Made by a program: the position numbers and the translations under genes. Of a stretch of DNA of 64,000 bases, positions 22,506-32,000 are shown piece after piece. Location of the stretch: assembly GCA_033032865.1 (NCBI GenBank), contig JAWHQI010000079.1, positions 9,800,501 through 9,864,500 of the forward strand, in the 5' to 3' direction. Position 1 is the stretch's first letter. The number at the start of each line of letters is the position of its first letter. Source of the stretch: Dactylorhiza incarnata (Eukaryota > Streptophyta > Magnoliopsida > Asparagales > Orchidaceae). Under the pieces are notes generated by a model. That model did no database searches. It saw only the letters and a program-made list of their open reading frames with translations, and was not told the origin of the DNA.

Positions 22506-22997
22506 TGTTGGTGCCAAAAATGGTACCTCCAAAATTCACACTAAAAGGGATGGGAGAAAACTGCGAAGTGCAGGTTACTAAGACAGAAGATGCTGGAAAC
22601 AAAAGGAAAAACGATCACGAAATGGCGATCACGAAGAAATGAGACCGCTTACACAGGTTGTAAGCTGGAGCCTCGGAGCCAAAAGTGCTTTTCTGGTACC
22701 GCTACCCCTCTATTTATAGACGAGGGGGCTGCCCAAACGGGCAGAACTGAAAACTACGGGCTGCCCGGGGTACAGGAGAGCCGGGGCAGGGAAATGGAGT
22801 ACAAATAACAAAAATAACAAAAACAAGAAAAACGACCAGACCGCTTGAGTCGGCGATCTCGCACCATCTTGATCGCTGGGTACTTGGAAAATCAGACCAG
22901 GCCGAAGGCTGGCGATCTCGGCGATCACCTAACTTGAGACCGCTGAGACCAGGAAAAACGAACGACGAGAGGAGGTCGCGGGCTTTCTGGGCAAACA
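22506..22997 (-). mobile_element. Tat element 3' LTR
   Basis: 492 bp, starting TGTTTGCCCAG and ending CACCAACA in element orientation. Motifs GGTCTCAGCGGTCTC, GATCGCCGAGATCGCC and AAGCGGTCTGG lie upstream of TATAAATA (complement of 22711-22718). Confidence 0.95.
22711..22718 (-). promoter_or_regulatory. TATA box of Tat 3' LTR
   Basis: The minus strand reads GTCTATAAATAGAGG, downstream of the GAGACC/GATCGC motifs. The 5' LTR has the same at 34915-34922. Confidence 0.8.
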
Positions 22998-23012
22998 TAA
23001 TCCCCGCACATT
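22998..23012 (-). other. Polypurine tract of Tat element
   Basis: Next to the 3' LTR the minus strand reads AATGTGCGGGGATTA, the short G-rich tract usual for Tat-type gypsy. Confidence 0.7.
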
Positions 23013-23088
23013 TTTAAGTTGCACCTGGAACTTCAAAAATGTAAGCTTTGACCGCTGAGACCGCGACCACCATTAATGCGGCTTGGTC

Positions 23089-23096
23089 TATAAATA
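23089..23096 (+). promoter_or_regulatory. TATA box of antisense gene 1
   Basis: TATAAATA lies 98 bp before the ATG of antisense gene 1, with GACCGCTGAGACCGCGACC just upstream. It points opposite to the element's own transcription. Confidence 0.65.
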
Positions 23097-23186
23097 CCGG
23101 CTGAAAACTTCATTTTGCAAGATATTGTGATACTCCAAACTTTGAGCGGTCTTTGATAATTGAGCAGGTGCGACCTTCTTGCAAAG

Positions 23187-25417
23187 ATGACCATGCTCGA
23201 TCTCTTAAAAGCTCTCCCATCGAAAGCGAACTCTCCTGGAAAAAAGGAAAGTGTCAGCTCAAAGAAAGGAAAGAAGGCGCCGAAGATCTTAACAAAAGTG
23301 AGCACTTCAAAGGAGACCGCCCGATCTCCGATAAAGAAAACTGAGCTTCCTGAGGGCTTGATTGTGCCGGTCTCTGTTGCTTCTGACCCGTCTAATACTT
23401 CTTCAGATCCTGTATGGAAATTGTCTGACTTCTCCATTTCTTTTAATTGTCAGAAATCCCTGGAGGCACTGGGTCAGACATCTTCCAAGCTTCCTGAGAC
23501 CGTCTCCACCGAGGTCATCCTGGCTGGGCTGCGTCAGAAGGGGGCTGAGGCCGAATCCTTGAGGCAGAAGATCGCTGACCAGGAGATCGTTGCAAAGGGC
23601 AAGAAGAGAAAAAATACAAGTCCATCTAGCTTGACTTATAAGAGGAGCAGAAGAAATGAGGAAGGAAAAGATGTGACCGCCATGGAGGCGACTAGATTTT
23701 CTGAATCCATCGACCTGGAAGACTCCGCTGAGTTTCAGAAGGTGAATGCTAAGGGCGATCTCCCCTTCCCTCCCGCGGTCTCAACCTTACCAAGAGAGGA
23801 TGATTCTGGATTAATCGCCTACCTTGATGAGGTTTCTTCTAACAATTCATCTTTTTCATCATTGCAGGTGTTGGATCCCCTAGAGGCTTCAGCTCTCAGA
23901 AATGCTGCCGTTGACGAGGAGATCGCGGACAGGGAGAAGGAGATCGCCGACGCAGCGATCAAGGCAAAAGAAGAGGAAAGGAAAAAGATTGAAATGGAAG
24001 AAATGGTGAAGAGGAGGAAAGAAAAAGAGGTAGAGGAACAGAGGAAAAAAGAAGAGAGTGAAAAGGAGAAAGAAGAAAAAGATAAGAAAGAAAAGAGGGA
24101 GAAGAAGGAGAAGAAAAAGAGGGAGGACGAGGAGAAGAAGAAAGACAAGGAGAAGAAAGAGAGAAAGGAAAGAGAGGAAGAGGAGAAGAGGAGAGAGGCG
24201 GCTAAGTCCGTCGAGGAGGAGAAGAAGGAGGCGGTCAGAGTTGCTGAGGAGAAAGCGGCTCTGATCGCTGAGGAGAGGAAGAAAGAAGCGGTCAGGGTTG
24301 CTGAGGAAAAGGCGGCCCTGATCGCTGAAGAGAGGGAAAAGGCTGAGGTCTTGAAAACTTCGGACAAAAACGGTGAGGAGATCGCAGAGAAGCTGCAGAT
24401 CGCTAAGGAGAAAGCTGTACTTTCTAGCTGTCTCCCGGATGATTCTCTTCAGGGAGATCGCTCGAACAAGGCTGCAGCAGATCGTGCGGCGGCGGTCTCG
24501 ATTTCACGAGCTGGTAAGAATAAAATGATTCTCCAGTCAGCTGAGTTCCTTCCATTACCTACAGTTTGTTTTGCTTCTCCTGAAAGAAAACACGATATCG
24601 TTTTTATTGAGACCGATGATATTCTCTTAAGTAACGAAGAATTAAAAAGGAGAAGAAAAGAGGGAGAAAAAGCGCAGAAAAGAGGTTTGGAAAGAATGGA
24701 TCTGGAGCGCTTAAGGGGATTAGATCGTCTTTCTCTAACTGCAGATCCCGCGGTCACTAAAGATATCAGAAGAGCTTTACGTGACTGCGGTCTCGACTTC
24801 TTTCCAAGTACTCTTTCTGTTTATTTAAAAAGCTTATCTGATCATATGCTCATGATTGACATAACCCATCTCCTATGACCGCAGACAACAAAAATGCTGA
24901 GATCGAGGAGGGAGAACTTCCTCAGCCCATCGAGATCTCCCCTCAGTTAACCAACATCCTTAACCCCATGTTTGAGGATGTTCGTTCTATGCTGATGAGG
25001 GAGCGGACTCAGAACGATCAGATCCGTGATCTCGAAGAAAGATTGCGTTCCAATGAGAAGAGGATTTGTGAGGAATGCGATCTGAGGGTTGTCGAGATCG
25101 CGCGAGCTCTGAAGAAGGCTGAAAAAGAGGCTGAATACTATAGGGGGAAAGCTACGGCGCTGTCCGCGGAAAATGAGAGCCTGAGGAGCGGTCACGGAAA
25201 GATGCTGATGCGACCGGGTACCTCTAGCGATCATCCAGCGGAGAGACCGCAACCTGAAATTGTACTGATCCCCATGGAGCAGGTGGACAAAGAAATGTCG
25301 AAAATCCACCGGTCTGCAATGCTGGCTAATCACAGCCTGGTGTCGGTTATGGCTGCAGTGAACGATATGCAAGATGTCGCAGCTCATGTAGGAAGAAACA
25401 TGCCTCCCAGGAGATGA
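23187..25417 (+). CDS. Antisense gene 1 of Tat element, coiled-coil protein (two exons)
   Basis: Coding parts 23187-24807 and 24885-25417 give about 717 residues if the 77-bp intron is removed. From ATG (AAAGATGACC) the start is basic and Ser/Pro-rich (KKGKKAPKIL). A stretch rich in Lys and Glu, about residues 250-400, is a long single helix or coiled coil (EKEIADAAIKAKEEERKK, then two copies of AVRVAEEKAALIAEE). The part after the intron has EIEEGELPQPIEI and a second coiled coil with a heptad pattern. No enzyme motif is seen. Read without splicing, the two frames overlap at ATGA. The sequence is full of GAGACCG and GCGATC motifs. Function unknown; a structural or nuclear role is a guess. 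Confidence 0.6.
24808..24884 (+). other. Candidate intron of antisense gene 1 (77 bp)
   Basis: Donor CCAA|GTACTC at 24808, acceptor ACCGCAG|AC ending 24884, AT-rich inside, with the frame stop TGA near its end. Exon 1 ends in phase 1 and exon 2 enters the frame of the downstream ORF exactly. Confidence 0.5.
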
Positions 25418-25428
25418 ACATTTAACTT

Positions 25429-25444
25429 GAGACCGAGCGGTCTC
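25429..25444. repeat. 16-bp palindrome after antisense gene 1
   Basis: GAGACCGAGCGGTCTC (7-bp arms, 2-bp loop) starts 12 bp after the stop codon. The identical 16-mer follows antisense gene 2 at 27520. Confidence 0.9.
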
Positions 25445-25713
25445 TAGATTTAAACAATATGTTTTGTAAAATTTTACTGTTATTTTTCTATATATTTGTG
25501 GCTGTTTTGATTTTAATGTTTTGTGCGGTCTTGATTTGTTAAGTTCTGATCTCTTTATGCCTGGGTTGCTTGTATTGCTGCTGTGTTTTTTATTGATTGA
25601 GATCGCCAACTATAGTATGCTGTCATATAACTTTGCATAGGTCGAGCGGTCTGAACATGTTTTGGCTGGGCGGTCTTCAAGATGTAATGATTACGAAATG
25701 ACCCTTCGTCTTC

Positions 25714-25722
25714 TATAAATAG
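25714..25722 (+). promoter_or_regulatory. TATA box of antisense gene 2
   Basis: TATAAATAG, 79 bp before ATG 25793. GAGCGGTCTGAAC and GGGCGGTCTTCAA lie 40-75 bp upstream. Confidence 0.65.
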
Positions 25723-25756
25723 CCGTCTTCATGACCTTTATTTTACGCTTTCTTGA

Positions 25757-27488
25757 ATGCGCTCTAAACACCGATCTCATCGATCGCTAAAAATGGTGTC
25801 CGCTCGTGCTTCTTCTACCACCATCTTTCTGAATGCCGATCACAAACAAGGTCGTCTATCAAAGGATGAATATATCGAGTTTATAAAGAAATATATGATC
25901 CAAACTCAGGTAGTTGTGAGACCGCCAACTGAACAAGAAAGGTTGAACTTTGCGGAGGAGAAAAAGTTTATTATTCCCATCGATCACTTTGAAAATGGGT
26001 TGAGGATTCCCCTCCCATGGGAATGGCTTGAGATCCTGAATTATTACGGCTTCGTGCTTGCCCAGCTGGCCCCGAACTCCACCGGCCTAGTTAATGTCTT
26101 CATCAATTACTTGAGATCGGAAAGAGTGAAGTTTACAATGAATTTGTTCCGCGCAACCTTCACCGCAAAGATCTTGAAGGAAGGCAGAAAGAAGGAAGAG
26201 TTCAAAGGGTTGATGTACTTTTCAGCAGACGGAATAAATATCCTGAACCTTCCAAATAAAATCTCTTTTTGGACAGAGAGATTTCTTGTCTTTAAAGGTG
26301 ACCTTGGCGGTCTCAAAAACTCGCCTTCTCCGCGACCTGACAGTATTTTTAAGAAGATAAAAGCGGTCTCAGAAGAGGAGCTGAAAATCCTGGCTTTCTT
26401 GGCGGGCAAGAGGATCGATCTTGTTCATTATCTAGCGATCTGGCCCGAGATCGCCGAGATTATTCCGGCTGAAAGTAAGCTTTTCTTGCGGTCTCGAGTA
26501 ATTTCCTTTCATACCTTTTGTATGCTTTCCTAACTTTTTCCCGCTCTTTAGCGACCTTTGCGGTCCCTGTTCAAGATCCTATCTCCCCAGCTGCAGAGGT
26601 TCTTACACAGAGGGAGAGGAGGCTGAAGCGTGAGGCCGACGTGTTCGGCACTACCTCTGAGACCGTCGAGCGAGATTTCCCTTTGATCGGTTTCAAAAGA
26701 AGAATGAAGGATATCAAAGGAAAACCCCTCCTCAAATGGGCGGCCAAAGGAAAGTCTGTGAAGGTGTCCACTGATCTGCCCCTGTGGAGCGGAAAGGTGA
26801 CCCGTCACGCATATGCGGTCACTTCGGCTCTGTATGGGAAAAAGAATACAAATGAAATACTGAATATAGAGACCGATGCGCTCCCCGACCTCTGTGCCCA
26901 AGTGACCGCTAGAAGTACAATCTTAAATCACCATATGGGGCGGTCTCTTCGCAGCGCTCTGGATGAAATAACTGCCTTGCAAGAAGAAAGAAAAGTGAGA
27001 ATTTTATTTATATCTTACGAACGCGTTACCTATGATCGCGCGGTCTAACATATATCTCTTTTTTTTTGTAGCAATTTTAAAAAGCAGCTTATGACCCTGA
27101 AAATCCAACTTTTCAGAGGGCTATGATGCATCACATTAAAGAGACCGCCGACCAGGTGCTGAACGAGGTTCGAGGCCGAGGTGGATTCACCGAAGAATAT
27201 AAGGATGTTACGTTTGCCGATCTCTTCCCTGACGTGGCACAGAGGATTGAAGAGCAATCTGCAACTGCTGAAGAGACCGCGGATGTTGCTGATGAGACCG
27301 CTGGCCAAGACGAAGATGTTGTGATCGAAGATGAAGAAAGCGGAAGCCGCTATACCCTGGGTCTGGATTCCAGTTTGAGCTCAAGCTCTGGATCTAGAAT
27401 TCCAGGGAAAAGCTTAGAAGAATCTTCCGCAGAAACTGATTCTTCTTCTTCAAGCGAGCGGTCTTCTAAGAGATCAAAGAGAGAGTGA
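25757..27488 (+). CDS. Antisense gene 2 of Tat element, plant-transposon-domain protein (three exons)
   Basis: Exons 25757-26474, 26552-26994 and 27117-27488 join in frame to about 510 residues. ATG 25793 (AAAAATGG) has the better start context. Residues 60-200 resemble the plant 'putative gypsy type transposon' domain (Pfam Transposase_28): FENGLRIPLPWEWLEILNYY, LAQLAPNS, then a Trp-bearing block ISFWTERFLVFKGDL. Exon 2 is basic (FKRRMKDIKGKPLLKW). Exon 3 is acidic, then Ser-rich, ending in a basic SKRSKRE that could be a nuclear signal. The family name is a legacy; no transposase activity is known. Role in the element is unknown. Identification is by eye. Confidence 0.65.
26475..26551 (+). 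other. Candidate intron 1 of antisense gene 2 (77 bp)
   Basis: Donor GAAA|GTAAGC at 26475, branch-like TCCTAACTT, pyrimidine run, acceptor CTCTTTAG|CG ending 26551. Removing it joins two frames in phase 1 without a stop. This is the clearest of the introns in the window. Confidence 0.7.
26995..27116 (+). other. Candidate intron 2 of antisense gene 2 (122 bp)
   Basis: Donor AAAA|GTGAGA at 26995 and acceptor CAACTTTTCAG|AG ending 27116 keep the frame open. An earlier acceptor (TTTTTGTAG, 27071) looks strong but brings in a TAA at 27078, so the later one is preferred. Confidence 0.55.
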
Positions 27489-27519
27489 ATTGTACAAACT
27501 TTCCTTTTTTCCCCTTTTG

Positions 27520-27535
27520 GAGACCGAGCGGTCTC
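27520..27535. repeat. 16-bp palindrome after antisense gene 2
   Basis: GAGACCGAGCGGTCTC, identical to 25429-25444, 31 bp after the stop codon. Confidence 0.9.
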
Positions 27536-28251
27536 GTTGTAATTGAAAATTCAGAATATATATAAAAATTAGATTCTGTTATGTTGTCTGTGGATGAGTT
27601 TATTTTTGATGCATATATTTGTTCCTCTGAGTTTGAACTCGACATTCGATCTCAATGCCTTAGGCTTGTTACAATTTTATATCATCGTTAAAGGATTTCA
27701 GGTGGCGATCTCTTGGAAAAAACAAAAAGGATCTTGAAAGAAAGACTAATACTTTGTATAAATAAAAATACTCTGCGATCTCGAGATAATCAGATCATTG
27801 AAAGACATTCAGTAACTCGACTGTGATCAGAAAACCAACTTATTTGCAATAGTCATGCGGTCTCACATTATACGAATCGCAACATAAGGAAACTACAATC
27901 CGAAGATGATTTGAAGAAATTAAACTTTTGGGTGTTCGGTGCCCAAATGACTGGAAATCCGTCTGACGACCCCTTTGATAACCAAAACTATTACTTGAAA
28001 AGAAAAATGATAACTCTTCATGAATCTCCAATTTAGCGATCACATTATATTCAGACCGCCCTTTTTGAAGAAAAATCCCAACTCACTTGATGGGAAACAG
28101 AGCATCAAGATTATTCCATGTAACTTTGAATAACGGGGAATACCAGAATCTCGATCTTACTGAGACCGGGTCGAGCTCTGTCAAGTCAGCATAAGAGCTT
28201 TCTGAATAGCGACCTCAATTGTCCTGAAAAAGTCATGTCCGGCGATCGTAA

Positions 28252-28575
28252 ATGACTCATCACTCTTTGGAGAAAGTTGGAAAGAAAAACATGCGGTCTT
28301 ACAAATTTCTGACCGCCGGATCCCAGTACAAAGGGATGAATAAGATTTTTCTTTCTGAAGTAAGAAGATATGAAAATGGGATCTCTAAGAATGATCCAAA
28401 AGGAATGTGTGGTCATGCCGCGGAGGCTATACCGCCATTGCCTCTCTTTTTAAACAAAGGATTACTGAGTTTACTACAAACATGCCAATCTAAGGTTCAG
28501 GCGACGGTCACGGATGTTCCTGACCGCCCCTTAACCACGCTTCAACGAGTATTCGAGAGTTACAGATCAAAATGA
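28252..28575 (+). CDS. Hypothetical 107-aa ORF in Tat 3' region
   Basis: It opens with ATG after GATCGTAA and runs to TGA. It is basic at the start (KVGKKNMRSYKFL) and Leu-rich later. I recognise no family. It includes the first copy of the 24-bp direct repeat and lacks a TATA box of its own. It may be chance or a further exon. Confidence 0.2.
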   Translation: MTHHSLEKVGKKNMRSYKFLTAGSQYKGMNKIFLSEVRRYENGISKNDPKGMCGHAAEAIPPLPLFLNKGLLSLLQTCQSKVQATVTDVPDRPLTTLQRVFESYRSK

Positions 28576-28615
28576 TCGGTAGGGCAGGTATGGTCATGCC
28601 GCGGAGGCTATACCG
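28411..28615 (+). repeat. 24-bp direct repeat pair in Tat 3' region
   Basis: A perfect 24-mer beginning GGTCATGCCGCGG and ending CTATACCG occurs at 28411-28434 and 28592-28615. Its centre CCGCGG is palindromic. Confidence 0.85.
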
Positions 28616-29023
28616 ACATTGCTTTCCCTGAAAGATCATTAAGATCATAACAATGTCCTTCTTAATGCATGACAGAGCTGAGCCAGCCACCTAGACCCCC
28701 TTGAAATGCTGAGGTGTGCCAGATGTCAGCAAGGACCCGGTATCCTAAACTTCCACCACTCAAGCTTGGCGAGCTACTGCTACACAGATTCGAAATCTCC
28801 CCGACATCTGTGGTCCTGGCAGGATTACACGTCGAGCTAACAAGTCGAGGGGGAAGATAGTAGGATCCGTCGATGTCTCATTTGACAGGTTTTTGGTTTT
28901 TCAAAAAATAACATGCTTAAAACTTGTCACCCATCGCTCATATTGCGAATGCTTTGATAATACATGCATGACATTTGAGAGGGAAAAAATGAGAAAAAGA
29001 ATGAGTGAATCGGATACGAACAT

Positions 29024-32000
29024 TTAAGAAAAGAAGAGTTTGAGATCATCTCCGCTCCATGAATGAGGCAATTCTTTCCCTTCATAAGTTTGAAGATGGT
29101 AAGCGCCATTTTTAAGCACGCTCTTCAGCACAAACGGCCCCGCCCAATTTGGGTTAAGCTTTCCAACTGAACCAGCTCTTGCTGCTGAATCTACTTTCTT
29201 CAGGACTAGATCCCCAACAGCGAACTCTTTGGTTCTTACATTTTTGTTGAATAGCCTCGCCGTTCTTCTCTTCACCTCTTCTTGCCTGATGATTGCCGTA
29301 TCCCTCAACTCCTCAATTAAATCAAGGCTGCATTTTAACTCCTCATCGTTTCCTTCCATCCAGCCAATTTGACTCTGTTGCGCCAATAATACTCTTGGGC
29401 TTTTCACTTCAAATTCCACCGGAATAAGGGCTTCGGAACCGTGTGATAATTTGAATGGAGTTTCTCCAGTAGCAGAACTTGGAGTTGTCCTCAAGGCCCA
29501 TAAGACGGAAGGTAGTTGTTCTGCCCAGTTGCCCCTGACATTTTCTACCTTCTTTTTCAAGAGATTTATGATGAGTTTGTTGGCGGCCTCTACCTGCCCA
29601 TTGCTTCTTGGATGATGCACGGAAGCGAAACGTAGCTCAACGCCAATTTGCTTACAAAAATTAATAAGAATTGAATTGTTGAACTGGGAACCGTTATCCG
29701 TGATGATTGCCATCGGGATTCCGTGCCGACATACTATCTCTCCCCAAATAAAATTTTTCACGGCTTGAGTCGTAATCTTGGCCAATGCCTTTGCTTCTAT
29801 CCATTTGCTGAAGTAGTCAATCATAACTATAATATATCGACGTTGCCCACTTGCCATAGGAAAAGGCCCAATTAAATCCATTCCCCAAACTGCAAACGGC
29901 CATGGAGTTGCTATCGACTTGAGTTGTTGAGCCGGCTGATTTTGGAGAGGGGCAAACTTCTGGCACTTCACGCATTTCTTGGCAAATTTTTCCGCATCCT
30001 TCCTCATTTGAGGCCAAAAATAGCCTTGCCTTAGAATTCTTTTTTCCAACGTTCTGGCTCCCGAGTGACTTCCACATTCTCCAGAATGGACCTCCTGAAG
30101 GACCGCTGGAATCTCCTCCTCCGAAACACACCGTGCTAATGGTGAAAGGAAAGTTCTCCTATAAAGCACTCCTGCAACAAGATAATAGTTAGCCGCTTTC
30201 CGTTTAAACCTTTTCCTATCCTTTATTGATGAATGGAGCTCTCCAGTTGAAAGATAAAGAACAAACGGATCCATCCAAGATGGATGTTGATCAATCTCCA
30301 TGAACTCTCCTTCTTCAATCGCCGGGCGAAACAACTCCGAAGTTGTTCCCCCTGAGAGAAGCCCAAATTTTGCCAACTCGTCTGCTTCCACGTTCTCACC
30401 TCTTGGAATATGATTGATAGTAAAGCTTTTGAACTTCCCAGCCTCAATTTTTACCAGGGTTAAATACTGCTTTAAAATACTATCTCTAGTTTCGAAAGTC
30501 CCATTTACTTGAGAAGCCATCACCAAAGAATTTGTGAAAACTTCGACATCATCAATTCCCAGCTCCCTAGCAAACTTGAGACCGGCTAGCAAAGCCTCAT
30601 ATTCCGCCTGATTGTTTGTTACTTGAAAATAGAACTTCAGCGCTTGATCCAGCCTTACTCCATTTGGGTTGACTAAGACAAATCCTGCTCCGGAAGAATT
30701 TTTCCCTGAAGCTCCGTCCACGAAGATTTTCCAGGCAAGGGGCACTCCGACCCCCTTCTGTGACTCAACTTCTTTGGCATCCACCATGAAGTCTGCTAAG
30801 ACCTGAGCTTTGATTGCCATCCTTGGAACATAGGATATGTCAAACTCACTGAGCTCTATTGCCCACTTTGCCAACCTGCCTGAATGCTCCGGCTTCTCCA
30901 AGACACTTTTCAATGGAAGATCAGTAACGACTAGAATTGAGTGAGCTTGAAAATATGGCCTTAATCTTCTTGCTGAAGTTATAAGCATTAAAGCCAACTT
31001 TTCGAGAATAGGATAACGAGTCTCTGCATTCTTCAGGATTCGACTTACGTAATAGACTGGGAATTGCCTCCTTTTCTCCTCTCGGACCAAAACAGAGCTT
31101 ATGGCATCAGTTCTGACTCCCATATATAGGAAAAGATTTTCTCCCTCTCGCGGGCTTTGGAGCAAAGGAGTTGATGTCAATTGCTTCTTCAGCTGAGTGA
31201 AAGCATCATCACATTCCTTTGTCCACTCGAACCTACTCCCTCCCCGGAGGGTTTTAAAGAAAGGTGCACTCTTATCTCCTGAACGGGAGATAAAGCGACT
31301 TAAACCTGCCATCCTCCCTCCCAGCTGCTGAATTTCTTTTGGGGACTTGGGAGGTGGCATTTCCAGAATAGCTTTCACTTTGTCAGGATTGGGTTCCAGC
31401 CCTTCTGGAGTAAGGAGATGACCCAGGAATTTTCCTTTACTTGCCCCGAAAACACACTTCAACGGATTCAACCTCATATTAAAAGTTCGAAGGGTTACAA
31501 AAGTTTCCGAGAGGTCTCTAAGATGAGAAGAAAACAGTTTACTTTTTACCAAGAGGTCATCAACATATATCTCGAGGTTTCTTCCTTTTTGACTTCTGAA
31601 CACTGTGTCCATCATTTTCTGATAGGTTGCACCAGCATTCTTTAGCCCGAAAGGCATTATGAGATAACAGAAGCAACCATCATTTGTGATAAATGAAGTA
31701 TGGGGTATATCTGGTTTATGCATTCTGATTTGATGATAACCTGAAAAGGCATCTAAAAAACTCATAAAAGAATAACCTACCGCATAATCTACAAAAGAAT
31801 CTATCCGAGGCAAGGGGTAGCAATCCTTGGGGCAAGCTTTATTGAGTTTGGTAAAGTCGACACACATCCTCCACTTTCCACCCGACTTCTTTACCATTAC
31901 AACGTTTGACACCCATTCCGGGTATTGAATTGGTTGGATGAACTTTGCCTTCAGGAGCTTCTCTATCTCTTCACGGATAGGCTGTGCTAGAGTAGTTGCA

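Larger units (their letters stand above)
27536..29023. other. Tat 3' region between antisense gene 2 and pol
   Basis: AT-rich to about 28240, more GC-rich after 28600. It has scattered motifs (GCGATCTC, GCGGTCTC, GAGACCGG). A plus-strand frame of 107 codons (28252-28575) has no recognisable domain. Probably 3' untranslated sequence of both transcripts. I see no firm gene. Confidence 0.5.

Noticed and set aside
23819..24367. 182-codon Ser/Phe-rich minus-strand frame
   Set aside because: It is the antisense shadow of the Lys/Glu-rich part of antisense gene 1.
25429..25444. Palindrome as a bacterial-type terminator
   Set aside because: This is a plant genome and no U tract follows; it matches the element's motif instead.
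26995..27071. Earlier acceptor TTTTTGTAG for intron 2 of antisense gene 2
   Set aside because: The site looks good, but it brings TAA at 27078 into frame; the acceptor ending 27116 keeps the frame open.
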